32,663 nucleotides of DNA from positions 1 to 32,663 of the forward strand of contig NZ_QWKI01000011.1 of assembly GCF_009911645.1 (NCBI RefSeq), written 5' to 3'. Below the pieces are notes generated by a model. It saw nothing but the letters and a program-made list of their open reading frames with translations. It was not told the origin of the DNA and did no database searches. The first letter of the stretch is position 1. Every line of letters starts with the position of its first letter. Made by a program: the position numbers and the translations under genes. Positions 1-6,649 of the stretch are shown piece after piece. Source of the DNA: Pseudoflavonifractor sp. 60. Its GTDB lineage: Bacteria; Bacillota; Clostridia; Oscillospirales; Oscillospiraceae.

Positions 1-71
1 CTCCTGCGGAACTCTTTCTTAAACCCTCCTGACTCCTCCTTTTTCTTTTTTGTTGCACTTCATTGACAATC

Positions 72-470
72 TGCCCAAGCGGCTTCGCCGCTTGTGCGGC
101 CCTGCTCCGCAGGGCCTATCTCTCGTTCCGCCCGCAGGCGGCCTGGCCCCTTTGAAAAGGGGCGGAGGCGAAGCCAGTGGGGATTGATTTGCTGGCATTA
201 CTTCGACTGAAAATCTGCGATAGAAGATGGTGCTTCCAGGAACAATCCCCCGCCCTCGCTTCGCTCGGGCACCCCCTTTCAAAAGGGGGCAAGCGGCTTC
301 GCCGCTTGTGCGGCCCTGCTCCGCAGGGCCTATCTCTCGTCCCGCCCGCAGGCGGCCTGGCCCCTTTGAAAAGGGGCGGAGGCGAAGCCGGTGGGGATTG
401 ATTTGCAGGCATTACTTCAACTGAAAATCTGCGGTAGAAGATGGTGCTTCCAGGGACAATCCCGGCTCGC
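72..470 (-). repeat. Tandem composite palindromic repeat, about 1.9 copies, period 214
   Basis: A unit made of successive hairpins is repeated with a 214-bp period: the palindrome beginning CAAGCGGC recurs at 76 and 290. Each copy carries a CAAGCGGC/GCCGCTTG hairpin with a TTC loop, a GGCCCTGC/GCAGGGCC hairpin, a CCGCC/GGCGG hairpin and a CCCCTTT/AAAGGGG hairpin, followed by a less structured block ending near CAGGGACAATCCC. The same family occurs at 7401-7912 in the other orientation and at 29975-30182 in this one. Short reading frames through it are repeat translations and not genes. No transposase is present, so it looks like a non-autonomous interspersed repeat. Confidence 0.85.
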
Positions 471-692
471 TCTGTAACTTTTGGCTAATTTACAAGTTGA
501 AGATACACCGTGACCATTCAAGTCAAGGTAAAGTGAAACCGCCACTCGGCACAGTGACGGTTTCTTTCCGTTAAAAACTGTTACATCTGGGCCAAACCGC
601 CAGCGCTTGGCGATTTCCCTACACAACGAAAGCATACCACATTTCCGTGGGTATGTCAAGTCTGTGGGACAGCTCCGTTTTTCGGGGCTGTT
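471..692. other. Non-coding stretch with a stem-loop and a minus-strand promoter
   Basis: No convincing gene is seen here; the 80-codon minus-strand frame through it has no ribosome site or recognisable domain. It holds a stem-loop at 535-564 (GAAACCG paired with CGGTTTC, with an inner CACT/AGTG pairing), a smaller hairpin near 600-615, and a near-consensus promoter at 631-659. The region may encode a structured RNA running into the repeats on the minus strand. Confidence 0.5.
631..659 (-). promoter_or_regulatory. Sigma-A-type promoter reading away from rlmH
   Basis: On the minus strand a perfect -35 TTGACA (659-654) is separated by exactly 17 bases from a -10 TATGCT (636-631). No protein gene lies downstream, only the structured stretch and the palindromic repeats, so the product would be an RNA starting near 624. 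Confidence 0.6.
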
Positions 693-697
693 TTATT
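669..697 (+). terminator. Rho-independent terminator, plus orientation
   Basis: The stem ACAGCTCCG/CGGGGCTGT (one G-T wobble) with a TTTTT loop is followed by TTTATTT in the plus direction. It overlaps the stop codon of rlmH and would stop transcription entering rlmH antisense. Confidence 0.55.
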
Positions 698-1181
698 TAT
701 GGTAGGAGGAGCCCTCCTCAATTTTGAAGGCCCGGTAAATCTGCTCCAGGAGCATCACCCGGGCCAGATGGTGTGGGAAGGTCATAGGGGACATGGACAG
801 CTGGCAGCTGCACTCCGCTTTTAGTCTTTCATCCAGTCCGTAGGATCCGCCAATCAGGAAGCAGATCCTGGGGGGCGGAGAGACCAAAGACCCTGCGTCC
901 ACCACCAGAAGAGCCATATCCCGGCTGGAGTACAGCCTGCCCTCGATGCACAGGGCGGCTGTGTAGGCCCGGGGCGGCAGCTTGTCCCGGATTTTCTGCG
1001 CCTCTTTGGCAAGAGCCGCATCAATCTGCGCCTTGGAGGGGTTTTTCGGCAGCTTCGTCTCGGGAATTTCTGTAATAGTCAGCCGGCAGTAGCCGCTCAG
1101 CCGTTTCATATATTCAGCGCAGGCGTCCTGGTAAAATTTCTCCTTCAGCTTCCCTACGCATAAGATATGTATCTCTCTCAT
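693..1181 (-). CDS. rlmH: 23S rRNA (pseudouridine1915-N3)-methyltransferase RlmH
   Basis: This 162-aa protein has the usual length of RlmH, a cytoplasmic SPOUT methyltransferase that uses S-adenosylmethionine to methylate pseudouridine 1915 in helix 69 of 23S rRNA. Family signatures are the N-terminal VGKLK segment, the FLIGGSYGLDE motif of the knotted cofactor site near residues 108-118, and the C-terminal HHLARVMLLEQIYRAFKI segment with YHK at the end. Its start overlaps the stop of the WalJ-like gene by four bases (ATGA), so the two are translationally coupled. In Bacillus rlmH is likewise a close neighbour of walJ, which supports the call. Confidence 0.95.
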   Translation of the reverse strand: MREIHILCVGKLKEKFYQDACAEYMKRLSGYCRLTITEIPETKLPKNPSKAQIDAALAKEAQKIRDKLPPRAYTAALCIEGRLYSSRDMALLVVDAGSLVSPPPRICFLIGGSYGLDERLKAECSCQLSMSPMTFPHHLARVMLLEQIYRAFKIEEGSSYHK

Positions 1182-2011
1182 TTTGCCGCACCCTCCAGTA
1201 TTTTTGCCGTCCGCCCCTCCAGAAGGAAGGTGGCGCCTGCTGTACCGGCGGGGGCCACAGCCAGGGTGATATCCCGCTCCGGGTCGCAGCCCATGGCCAT
1301 CAGCCGCAGGGCCACCGCCTCATAGGCGCAGGCGGGGGTGTTGTTGGTCTGAGACAGGTGGGCCAGCACCACCGTCTTCGCCCCTGTCTCCACCGCAAAG
1401 GCGGCCAGCTCCGCCCCTTCCTCGTTGGACAGGTGGCCGTGATCCCCCAAAATACGCTGCTTTAAGTAGTAGGGGTAGGGTCCGGTGCGGACCCAGTCCT
1501 CGTTGTGGTTGGTCTCGCACACCAGAAGGTCACAGCCCTCCACCGCCCGGCGGACTTCGTCGGTGACCCAGCCCAGGTCGGTACACAACACCATACGGCC
1601 TCCCTCGCCGGCAATGGAATAACCCACACTGCACGCCGCGTCGTGGGGTGTGGGGAAGGATTTGACCCACATGGAGCCAATCTGGACTCCGGCGCCCGCC
1701 TCCTGGGGCCGAAACAGCGCCTTCACCTCGTCGCACCGGTTCCGCTTGTACCACTCCCAGAGGGTGGGGCGGGTTGCGTAGATCGGAGCCCCCGCCTTTT
1801 TGGACAAGACCCGCAGGCCGGACACATGGTCGCTGTGCTCATGGGTCAAGAGTATGGCGGACAGCTGGTAGGGCTCGACGCCCAGCGCTGCCAGACCGGT
1901 GGTAATGCGTTTGGCGGAAATGCCCGCGTCCAGGAGAATATGGGTATCCCCGCAGGAGACCAGCCCGGAATTTCCGGTGGAGCTGCTGGCCAGAGTTGTA
2001 AAGGTGAACAA
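1178..2011 (-). CDS. walJ: WalJ/YycJ-like metallo-beta-lactamase-fold hydrolase
   Basis: The 277-aa product is a metallo-beta-lactamase-fold protein of the WalJ (YycJ) group. The metal-binding motif THEHSDH lies at residues 56-62, preceded by the family N-terminus LASSSTGNSG and a DAGIS motif near 28-32. I place the start at a TTG at 2011 because the homologous region begins there and an AGGAG lies nine bases upstream; an ATG 60 codons further up would add unrelated sequence that overlaps the 3' end of murA. WalJ proteins are linked to WalRK cell-wall signalling and possibly to DNA metabolism; the substrate is not known from sequence. It is coupled to rlmH by a 4-base overlap. Confidence 0.85.
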   Translation of the reverse strand: MFTFTTLASSSTGNSGLVSCGDTHILLDAGISAKRITTGLAALGVEPYQLSAILLTHEHSDHVSGLRVLSKKAGAPIYATRPTLWEWYKRNRCDEVKALFRPQEAGAGVQIGSMWVKSFPTPHDAACSVGYSIAGEGGRMVLCTDLGWVTDEVRRAVEGCDLLVCETNHNEDWVRTGPYPYYLKQRILGDHGHLSNEEGAELAAFAVETGAKTVVLAHLSQTNNTPACAYEAVALRLMAMGCDPERDITLAVAPAGTAGATFLLEGRTAKILEGAAK

Positions 2012-2033
2012 GCTCCTTCTCTCCTCTCCACTG

Positions 2034-2061
2034 GAAAACGGGCGGCCGCCAGGCCGCCCGT
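2034..2061 (-). terminator. Rho-independent terminator of murA
   Basis: A perfect 10-bp stem (ACGGGCGGCC at 2038-2047 against its complement at 2052-2061) with a 4-base loop is followed on the minus strand by TTTT. It lies just after the murA stop and before the WalJ-like gene, so it probably limits read-through into walJ-rlmH. Confidence 0.8.
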
Positions 2062-2069
2062 CTGGTAAA

Positions 2070-3386
2070 CTATCCCGCCTGGGACTGGTCCTCCTCGCCG
2101 GGGACGTGGATGGTGCGGATGTCCGCCCCCACTGCGGCCAGCTTCTCCACAATGGTCTCATAGCCCCGCTCAATGTGGTAGACACCGTCAATCTCGGTCA
2201 GCCCCTGGGCGGCCAGCCCGGCAATAATCATAGCGGCCCCCGCCCGCAGGTCGCAGGCGTGGATGGGCGCACCGGTCAGGTGGTCAACCCCCTCAATGAC
2301 CGCCACCTTGCCGTCCACCTGGATCTGGGCCCCCATGCGGCGGAACTCGTCCACATAGCGGTAACGGTTGTCCCACACTCCCTCGGTGAGGACGCTGGTC
2401 CCCCGGGCCACACACAGCACCGCTGCAATCTGGGGCTGCATATCGGTGGGGAAGCCAGGGTAAGGCATGGTCTTCACGTTGACCCGAGTCAGAGGGCCCT
2501 CCCGGCGCAGCAACAGGGCGTCGTCCTGCTCCTCAATGTCAACGCCCATCTCCGCCAGCTTGGCGGTGATGCAGTCCAGGTGCTTGGGGATGACATTTTT
2601 AATCAGCACCTCGCCCCCGGCGGCAGCAACGGCGGCCATATAGGTCCCCGCCTCGATCTGGTCGGGAATAATGGAGTAGGTCCCGCCCCGCAGCCGGGTC
2701 ACCCCATGAATTTTAATCACATCGGTGCCCGCGCCCCGGATGTCGGCCCCCATGGAGTTGAGAAAGTTGGCCAAATCCACAATGTGGGGCTCCTTGGCGG
2801 CGTTTTCAATGATGGTCATACCCTGAGCCAGGGTCGCAGCCAGCATAATATTCATGGTGGCCCCCACCGATACCATATCCAGATAGACCTGTCCCCCGGA
2901 CAGCCGCGCCCCCCCGGGGACCCGGGCGCAGATCAGACCGCTGCGCACATCCACCTCGGCCCCCATGGCCACAAATCCCTTGATGTGCTGGTCAATGGGC
3001 CGTCCTCCCAGGTCGCAGCCGCCGGGCAGGGGGACCTCCGCCCAGCCAAAGCGGCTGAGCAGCGCGCCCACCAGATAATAGCTGGCCCTGATCCTCCGGG
3101 CCAGTTCGTAGGGGACCTGCCGGTTGCGGATGTGGGAACAGTCCACCTCCACAGTCGTCCGGTTAATGGTGCGTACGTCGGCCCCCAGCTCCCGAAGGAT
3201 CTGGAGGATCAGGGTCACATCGCTGATCTGCGGAACATTTTCAATGCGGCAGGCGCCGTCCACCAGCAGGGCGGCAGGGATGATGGCCACCGCAGCGTTC
3301 TTGGCTCCGCTGATCTGGATGGTCCCATGGAGGGGGTTCCCCCCCCTGATCTGATACTTGGTCAAAAAATGCACCCTCTTTTCCAT
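2070..3386 (-). CDS. murA: UDP-N-acetylglucosamine 1-carboxyvinyltransferase MurA
   Basis: This 438-aa enzyme catalyses the first committed step of peptidoglycan synthesis, transferring enolpyruvate from phosphoenolpyruvate to UDP-GlcNAc in the cytoplasm. Visible signatures are the N-terminal GAKNAA motif (Lys29-Asn30), the catalytic-loop motif LPGGCDLGGRPID with the fosfomycin-target cysteine at position 124, and the RASYY segment near 100-104. The length fits the family (about 420). The start is not certain: the ATG at 3386 has no clear ribosome site, and a GTG four codons downstream is possible. A second murA paralogue elsewhere in the genome would be usual for Firmicutes. It has its own promoter and terminator. 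Confidence 0.95.
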   Translation of the reverse strand: MEKRVHFLTKYQIRGGNPLHGTIQISGAKNAAVAIIPAALLVDGACRIENVPQISDVTLILQILRELGADVRTINRTTVEVDCSHIRNRQVPYELARRIRASYYLVGALLSRFGWAEVPLPGGCDLGGRPIDQHIKGFVAMGAEVDVRSGLICARVPGGARLSGGQVYLDMVSVGATMNIMLAATLAQGMTIIENAAKEPHIVDLANFLNSMGADIRGAGTDVIKIHGVTRLRGGTYSIIPDQIEAGTYMAAVAAAGGEVLIKNVIPKHLDCITAKLAEMGVDIEEQDDALLLRREGPLTRVNVKTMPYPGFPTDMQPQIAAVLCVARGTSVLTEGVWDNRYRYVDEFRRMGAQIQVDGKVAVIEGVDHLTGAPIHACDLRAGAAMIIAGLAAQGLTEIDGVYHIERGYETIVEKLAAVGADIRTIHVPGEEDQSQAG

Positions 3387-3477
3387 GTCTTGGAATCTAT
3401 AGATGATACGGCGCGGACGCCATATGTAATATCAACAACAGCCCCTTTTTCCGGTCGGGGCAGAACAAACCGCGTAT

Positions 3478-3519
3478 ATTATATCACTATTATAACCCGC
3501 CTGCAACTAAAATTGCAGG
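3478..3519 (-). promoter_or_regulatory. murA promoter with overlapping operator-like palindrome
   Basis: On the minus strand -35 TTGCAG (3506-3501) and -10 TATAAT (3483-3478) are 17 bases apart. The -35 sits inside a perfect inverted repeat, CCTGCAA-N6-TTGCAGG at 3500-3519, which could bind a regulator. A second TATAAT at 3494-3489 has a poorer -35. Confidence 0.5.
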
Positions 3520-3536
3520 AACAATGAACAAATTGT

Positions 3537-3581
3537 AAAAAAAGACGGACAACGGAGGAAAAAGTCCCCTCGCGCTGTCCG
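3537..3581 (-). terminator. Rho-independent terminator of hemW
   Basis: On the minus strand CGGACAGCG (3581-3573) pairs with CGTTGTCCG (3554-3546), including one wobble, with partial extension of the stem, and is followed by a run of seven T. Confidence 0.75.
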
Positions 3582-3609
3582 ATGCTCAGAAATTTCCTGT
3601 AAAAAACTG

Positions 3610-4839
3610 TCAATCTTTCCGGGCCCGGTCCTGGAACTGAGCCCGGATTCGGGGCAGCAGCTCCGACAGTCGGGCGCGCTCCTGCCGCTCCATCAGGTCC
3701 ACAATCAGCGTGTTGGAAACCAGGAAGCCTCTGGGGGTCAGCCGCCACCGGCCCTCCTCCGTCAGCTCCGCCAGACCCTGAACCGCAAACTGGCGCAGCC
3801 GCTCCTCCAGAGGAGAAAAATCCATAAAATACCGCCCCCGGTACTCCCACTCCTCAACGCCGCGGGTCGTGCGCAGGCGGAGCATCAGATACTCGCTGCC
3901 CCGCTCGTCCTGGGGGATCAGCTCCTCGCTGTCCAGCAGAGCGCCCCCCTCCAGCACGCCCTTGATGTAGCCCTCCAGGTCCCGGACCCAGGCGTACCGC
4001 CGGCCTCCGAAGTCGGAGTGGGCCCCAGGGCCGAAGCCGATGTAGGGGGACATCTCCCAGTAGCGCACATTGTGCCGGGAGGGGAAGCCGGCCTTGGCAA
4101 AGTTGGAGATCTCATACTGTTCAAAGCCCGCCCGGGCCAGCCGCTCCACCGTCCACAGGTACATGTCCGCCTGGACGTCATCGTCAGGCAGGGCTTCCCC
4201 AGCAGATACCCGGGCGGCCAGGGGAGTTCCCTCCTCCACCTTCAGCCCGTAGCAGGACAGATGCTCCGGCTCCAGGGACAAGGCGTGCTCCACGGTGGCC
4301 TTCCAGCTGTCCATAGTCTGCCCGGGCAAGCCGTAAATCAGGTCCAGGGACAGATTTTTCAGCTTCGCTTTCCGGGCGGCGGCCACCGCCCCGTCCCCCT
4401 GTTCCACGGTGTGGGGGCGGCGGACCGATTCCAGCTCTCCGGGGCAGGCGGACTGCATCCCCATGGAGATCCGGTTGAAGCCCGCCCGCCGCAGAGAACG
4501 CAGGGTCTTAAAGTCCGCACTGTCCGGATTGGCCTCAAAGGTGATCTCCGCCCGCTTCTCCACATGGTAGAACTTTTTCACCGCGGCCAGCAGCTCCCGC
4601 AGCCGTTTCCCGCCGTAGAAGCTGGGGGTCCCGCCTCCGAAGTAGATGGTATCCACACAGAAGCTCTCTGCCGCCAGAGCGCTCTCCTTCAAATGGGCCA
4701 GCAGGGCCTTCTGATAGGCGTCCATCCGCTCCTCCCGCCCCGCCAGAGAGTAGAAGTCGCAATAGTCGCACTTGCTGCGGCAGAAGGGGATATGGATGTA
4801 GATCCCCAGCTTGTCTCCTTCGGTCCCATAGTCTCTCAT
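3610..4839 (-). CDS. hemW: Radical SAM heme chaperone HemW
   Basis: The 409-aa protein has the radical SAM CxxxCxxC motif (Cys20, Cys24, Cys27 within FCRSKCDYCDF), the FGGGTPS motif typical of the HemN/HemW superfamily and a winged-helix-like C-terminus. The CDFYS context and the position of the cysteines very near the N-terminus mark HemW rather than the true oxygen-independent coproporphyrinogen oxidase HemN. HemW binds heme and a 4Fe-4S cluster and delivers heme to cytochromes in some bacteria. The ATG at 4839 is chosen because AAGGGGGA lies seven bases upstream and homology begins there. It is often mis-annotated as HemN. Confidence 0.9.
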   Translation of the reverse strand: MRDYGTEGDKLGIYIHIPFCRSKCDYCDFYSLAGREERMDAYQKALLAHLKESALAAESFCVDTIYFGGGTPSFYGGKRLRELLAAVKKFYHVEKRAEITFEANPDSADFKTLRSLRRAGFNRISMGMQSACPGELESVRRPHTVEQGDGAVAAARKAKLKNLSLDLIYGLPGQTMDSWKATVEHALSLEPEHLSCYGLKVEEGTPLAARVSAGEALPDDDVQADMYLWTVERLARAGFEQYEISNFAKAGFPSRHNVRYWEMSPYIGFGPGAHSDFGGRRYAWVRDLEGYIKGVLEGGALLDSEELIPQDERGSEYLMLRLRTTRGVEEWEYRGRYFMDFSPLEERLRQFAVQGLAELTEEGRWRLTPRGFLVSNTLIVDLMERQERARLSELLPRIRAQFQDRARKD

Positions 4840-4863
4840 AGCGCGTCCCCCTTTTCTGCCCCC

Positions 4864-4869
4864 ATTATA
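4864..4869 (-). promoter_or_regulatory. hemW extended -10 promoter element
   Basis: The minus strand reads TGGTATAAT, a perfect -10 with an extended-10 TG, about 25 bases upstream of the hemW start. The -35 region (TGTGCA at 17 bases) is weak. Confidence 0.55.
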
Positions 4870-4913
4870 CCAAATAATTTCCCCTCTGCACAGAGAAATT
4901 TTCCAGTGGACGA

Positions 4914-5006
4914 CAGAACGCCCCAACCGTTGGGTCGGGGCGTTCTGCCTGTGTGTGTTGTAAAAGGAGAGGGAGAAATGGGAGATACATCTTGTAGCTT
5001 GGCTAC
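4914..5006 (-). ncRNA. Putative small RNA A (tandem paralogue of 5108-5200)
   Basis: This is inferred by comparison with the unit 194 bp away. On the minus strand a conserved -10 TATGAT (5018-5013) would start an RNA near 5006. The RNA begins with a perfect hairpin TTGTAGC-CAA-GCTACAA, continues with a CU-rich unpaired tract containing three CUCC motifs (opposite 4962-4985) and ends in an 11-bp stem at 4914-4947. The U-rich end is weak because the T residues are in the stem (GTTCTG). The CUCC motifs could pair with Shine-Dalgarno sequences. No coding potential is conserved between the copies. Confidence 0.45.
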
Positions 5007-5056
5007 AATGACATCATAGAATACAAATGCGGCGATTTCGTGACCTTGACGTGAAT

Positions 5057-5067
5057 TTTTTGTGAAC
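5057..5067 (-). promoter_or_regulatory. Upstream box of small RNA A
   Basis: The 11-mer GTTCACAAAAA on the minus strand lies 49 bases upstream of the -10 of small RNA A. It recurs 21 bp away at 5078-5088 and at the identical position (5251-5261) before small RNA B. This conserved spacing suggests an activator or UP-like site. Confidence 0.4.
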
Positions 5068-5077
5068 TCCCAATAAC

Positions 5078-5088
5078 TTTTTGTGAAC
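5078..5088 (-). promoter_or_regulatory. Second copy of the GTTCACAAAAA box
   Basis: An exact direct repeat of the 11-mer at 5057-5067, displaced by 21 bp, or two helical turns. It is present only upstream of small RNA A. Confidence 0.35.
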
Positions 5089-5107
5089 TTCCGCCCATTC
5101 CCCCAGA

Positions 5108-5200
5108 CAGCAAAACGCTCCGACCGAAACCGGAGCGTTTTGCTTGTGTGTTGTAAAGGAGAGAGAAAGGAGATACATTTTTGAACTTCTTACTTGGTAC
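5108..5200 (-). ncRNA. Putative small RNA B (tandem paralogue of 4914-5006)
   Basis: The minus-strand -10 TATGAT (5212-5207) predicts an RNA start near 5200. The RNA carries two CUCCUUU motifs (opposite 5155-5161 and 5166-5172) in an unpaired CU-rich tract, then ACAACACACAAG, and ends in a 13-bp terminator-like stem at 5110-5143 whose arms contain AAAA and TTTT. Predicted length, element order and spacing match copy A, while the sequence between has diverged. This suggests selection on the RNA architecture. Homology to a named RNA family is not recognised. Confidence 0.5.
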
Positions 5201-5250
5201 ATTGTCATCATAGCGGAAGAATAAGAAAAAATCGTGACAATCGAATGAAC

Positions 5251-5261
5251 TTTTTGTGAAC
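5251..5261 (-). promoter_or_regulatory. Upstream box of small RNA B
   Basis: GTTCACAAAAA on the minus strand lies 49 bases from the -10 of small RNA B, as in copy A. A GTCACGA block 12 bases further downstream is also shared with copy A. Confidence 0.4.
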
Positions 5262-5315
5262 ATTTATGGTCGAGTATATCCCGGCCCTTTTCCGGCGCAC
5301 CCGGCGGATTTCACC

Positions 5316-5344
5316 TTGCGCAGGTACCGCTCCCGTGGTAAAAT
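5316..5344 (+). promoter_or_regulatory. Promoter of the cation efflux gene
   Basis: A -35 TTGCGC (5316-5321) and -10 TAAAAT (5339-5344) are 17 bases apart, with an extended-10 TGG before the -10. No manganese-type (yybP-ykoY) riboswitch was recognised between promoter and start. Confidence 0.6.
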
Positions 5345-5395
5345 AATAAAATAGCCCATTTCCTTCTGACTTTATGTGTGAGGTGTCTTGCTTTC

Positions 5396-6571
5396 GTGAA
5401 TATGTTTCTGCGCCTCTGCCTGGGAAGGGGCGACCCCCAGGCCCCCGAGACCCGCCGGCGCTGCGGCGTCCTGTCCGGCGGGATCGGCATTGCCCTGAAT
5501 CTGCTGCTCTTTCTGGGCAAGCTGCTGGCGGGCATCGTTACCGCCTCCATCGCCATCACTGCCGACGCCTTCAACAACCTGTCCGACGCGGCCTCCTCGG
5601 TGGTGACCCTCATCGGCTTCCGGCTGGCCAGCCAGGAGGCGGATGAAGAGCACCCCTTCGGCCACGGGCGGATCGAGTATCTGGCGGGGCTGGTGGTGGC
5701 GCTGCTCATCCTGCTGGTGGGGTTCGAGCTGGCCCAGTCCTCCCTCCAGAAGATTCTCTATCCGGATCCGGTGGTCTTCTCCCCTCTGCCGGCAGGTATC
5801 CTTGCCCTCTCGGTGGGCGTCAAGCTGTGGATGTTCGCCTTCAACCGCGCCCTGGCCCGGAGCATCGACTCCCCTGCCCTGGCCGCCACCGCCGCCGACT
5901 CCCTGTCTGATACCGCCGGCACCGCCGCCGTACTGCTGGGACTGGCGGCGGGCGGACTGCTCCAGCTGCCCCTGGACGGCTGGCTGGGGCTGGCGGTGGC
6001 CCTGTTCATCCTCCACACCGGCTGGGAGGCGGCCAAGGACACCGTTGACCCCCTGCTGGGCCGCCCCATGGACAGCGCTCTGGCCGCCGACATTGACCGC
6101 ATCGTCCTGGGCCACGACTGCGTGCTGGGCATCCACGACCTGGTGTACCACGACTACGGCCCGGGCCGGGCCATGATGTCCCTCCATGTGGAGGTCCCCG
6201 CCGACGGCAACTTTCTGGAGCTCCACGATATCATCGACCACATCGAACGGGAACTGAAGGTCCGGCACCACATCGAGACCTGCATCCATATGGACCCGGT
6301 GGTCCGGGACCAGCGCACCAACGCCCTCCGGGACCAGATCGCCGCCCTGGCCCGGGAGCTGGACCCCGCCTGCACCATCCACGACTTCCGCATTACCGCC
6401 GGGCCCATCCACACCAACCTGATCTTTGACGTGGTGGTCCCCTACAACTTTCCCCTGTCCGACAACCAGGTCCGCGCCGCCCTCTACGAGGGGATCAAGG
6501 AGCTGTCTGACCGGTATTTCGCCGTCATTCAGGTGGACCACTCCTTTGTGGAGGAGCGAAATAAGTCGTAA
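5396..6571 (+). CDS. Cation diffusion facilitator, probable Mn(II) exporter
   Basis: The 391-aa membrane protein has the CDF architecture: six hydrophobic segments in roughly the first 200 residues, then a cytosolic metal-sensing domain with the HDLVYHDYGPG and IHMDP signatures. The transport-site residues read N60xxxD64 in segment 2 (NNLSD) and D168xxxD172 in segment 5 (DSLSD). This NDDD set is known from MntE-type manganese exporters, whereas zinc CDFs carry histidines, so export of Mn(II), or possibly Fe(II), is inferred. The start is taken as the GTG at 5396, ten bases after GAGGTG; a GTG at 5378 and an ATG at 5402 are alternatives. The C-terminal domain is longer than usual. Confidence 0.88.
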   Translation: MNMFLRLCLGRGDPQAPETRRRCGVLSGGIGIALNLLLFLGKLLAGIVTASIAITADAFNNLSDAASSVVTLIGFRLASQEADEEHPFGHGRIEYLAGLVVALLILLVGFELAQSSLQKILYPDPVVFSPLPAGILALSVGVKLWMFAFNRALARSIDSPALAATAADSLSDTAGTAAVLLGLAAGGLLQLPLDGWLGLAVALFILHTGWEAAKDTVDPLLGRPMDSALAADIDRIVLGHDCVLGIHDLVYHDYGPGRAMMSLHVEVPADGNFLELHDIIDHIERELKVRHHIETCIHMDPVVRDQRTNALRDQIAALARELDPACTIHDFRITAGPIHTNLIFDVVVPYNFPLSDNQVRAALYEGIKELSDRYFAVIQVDHSFVEERNKS

Positions 6572-6607
6572 TTCACAAATTATTAACCCTAGACGTCCTT
6601 TTCGCGC

Positions 6608-6613
6608 TATAAT
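6608..6613 (+). promoter_or_regulatory. -10 element upstream of the response regulator
   Basis: A perfect TATAAT lies 37 bases before the start codon in an AT-rich gap after the efflux gene. The best -35 candidate, TTAACC, is at a non-ideal 19-base spacing. Confidence 0.45.
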
Positions 6614-6649
6614 AAAAAGGTATAACATTTTGAAAATGAGGTGTCTTCT

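Noticed and set aside
72-470. CRISPR array at the repeat blocks
   Set aside because: Repeats are long, contiguous and internally palindromic, without unique spacers, and there are no cas genes.
417-659. 80-codon minus-strand frame in the first intergenic region
   Set aside because: Its ATG lies within the -35 of the promoter at 631-659, there is no ribosome site, and it runs into the palindromic repeat.
1899-3527. 542-codon plus-strand frame opposite murA and walJ
   Set aside because: It is antisense to two clearly recognised genes and has a composition typical of GC-rich shadow frames.
4978-5019. A 13-codon plus-strand frame with AAAGGAG upstream inside small-RNA unit A
   Set aside because: The second unit has no matching ATG and a diverged sequence, while the minus-strand promoter and stem layout is kept in both. 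The apparent ribosome site is better explained as the complement of the CU-rich RNA tract.
5003-5263. Minus-strand frames of 65-87 codons through the small-RNA units
   Set aside because: They run across predicted promoters and terminator stems, lack ribosome sites and are not kept in the same frame in both copies.
5281-5395. yybP-ykoY manganese riboswitch before the CDF exporter
   Set aside because: The 5' region after the promoter is only about 45 bases, too short for that riboswitch, and no matching core is seen.
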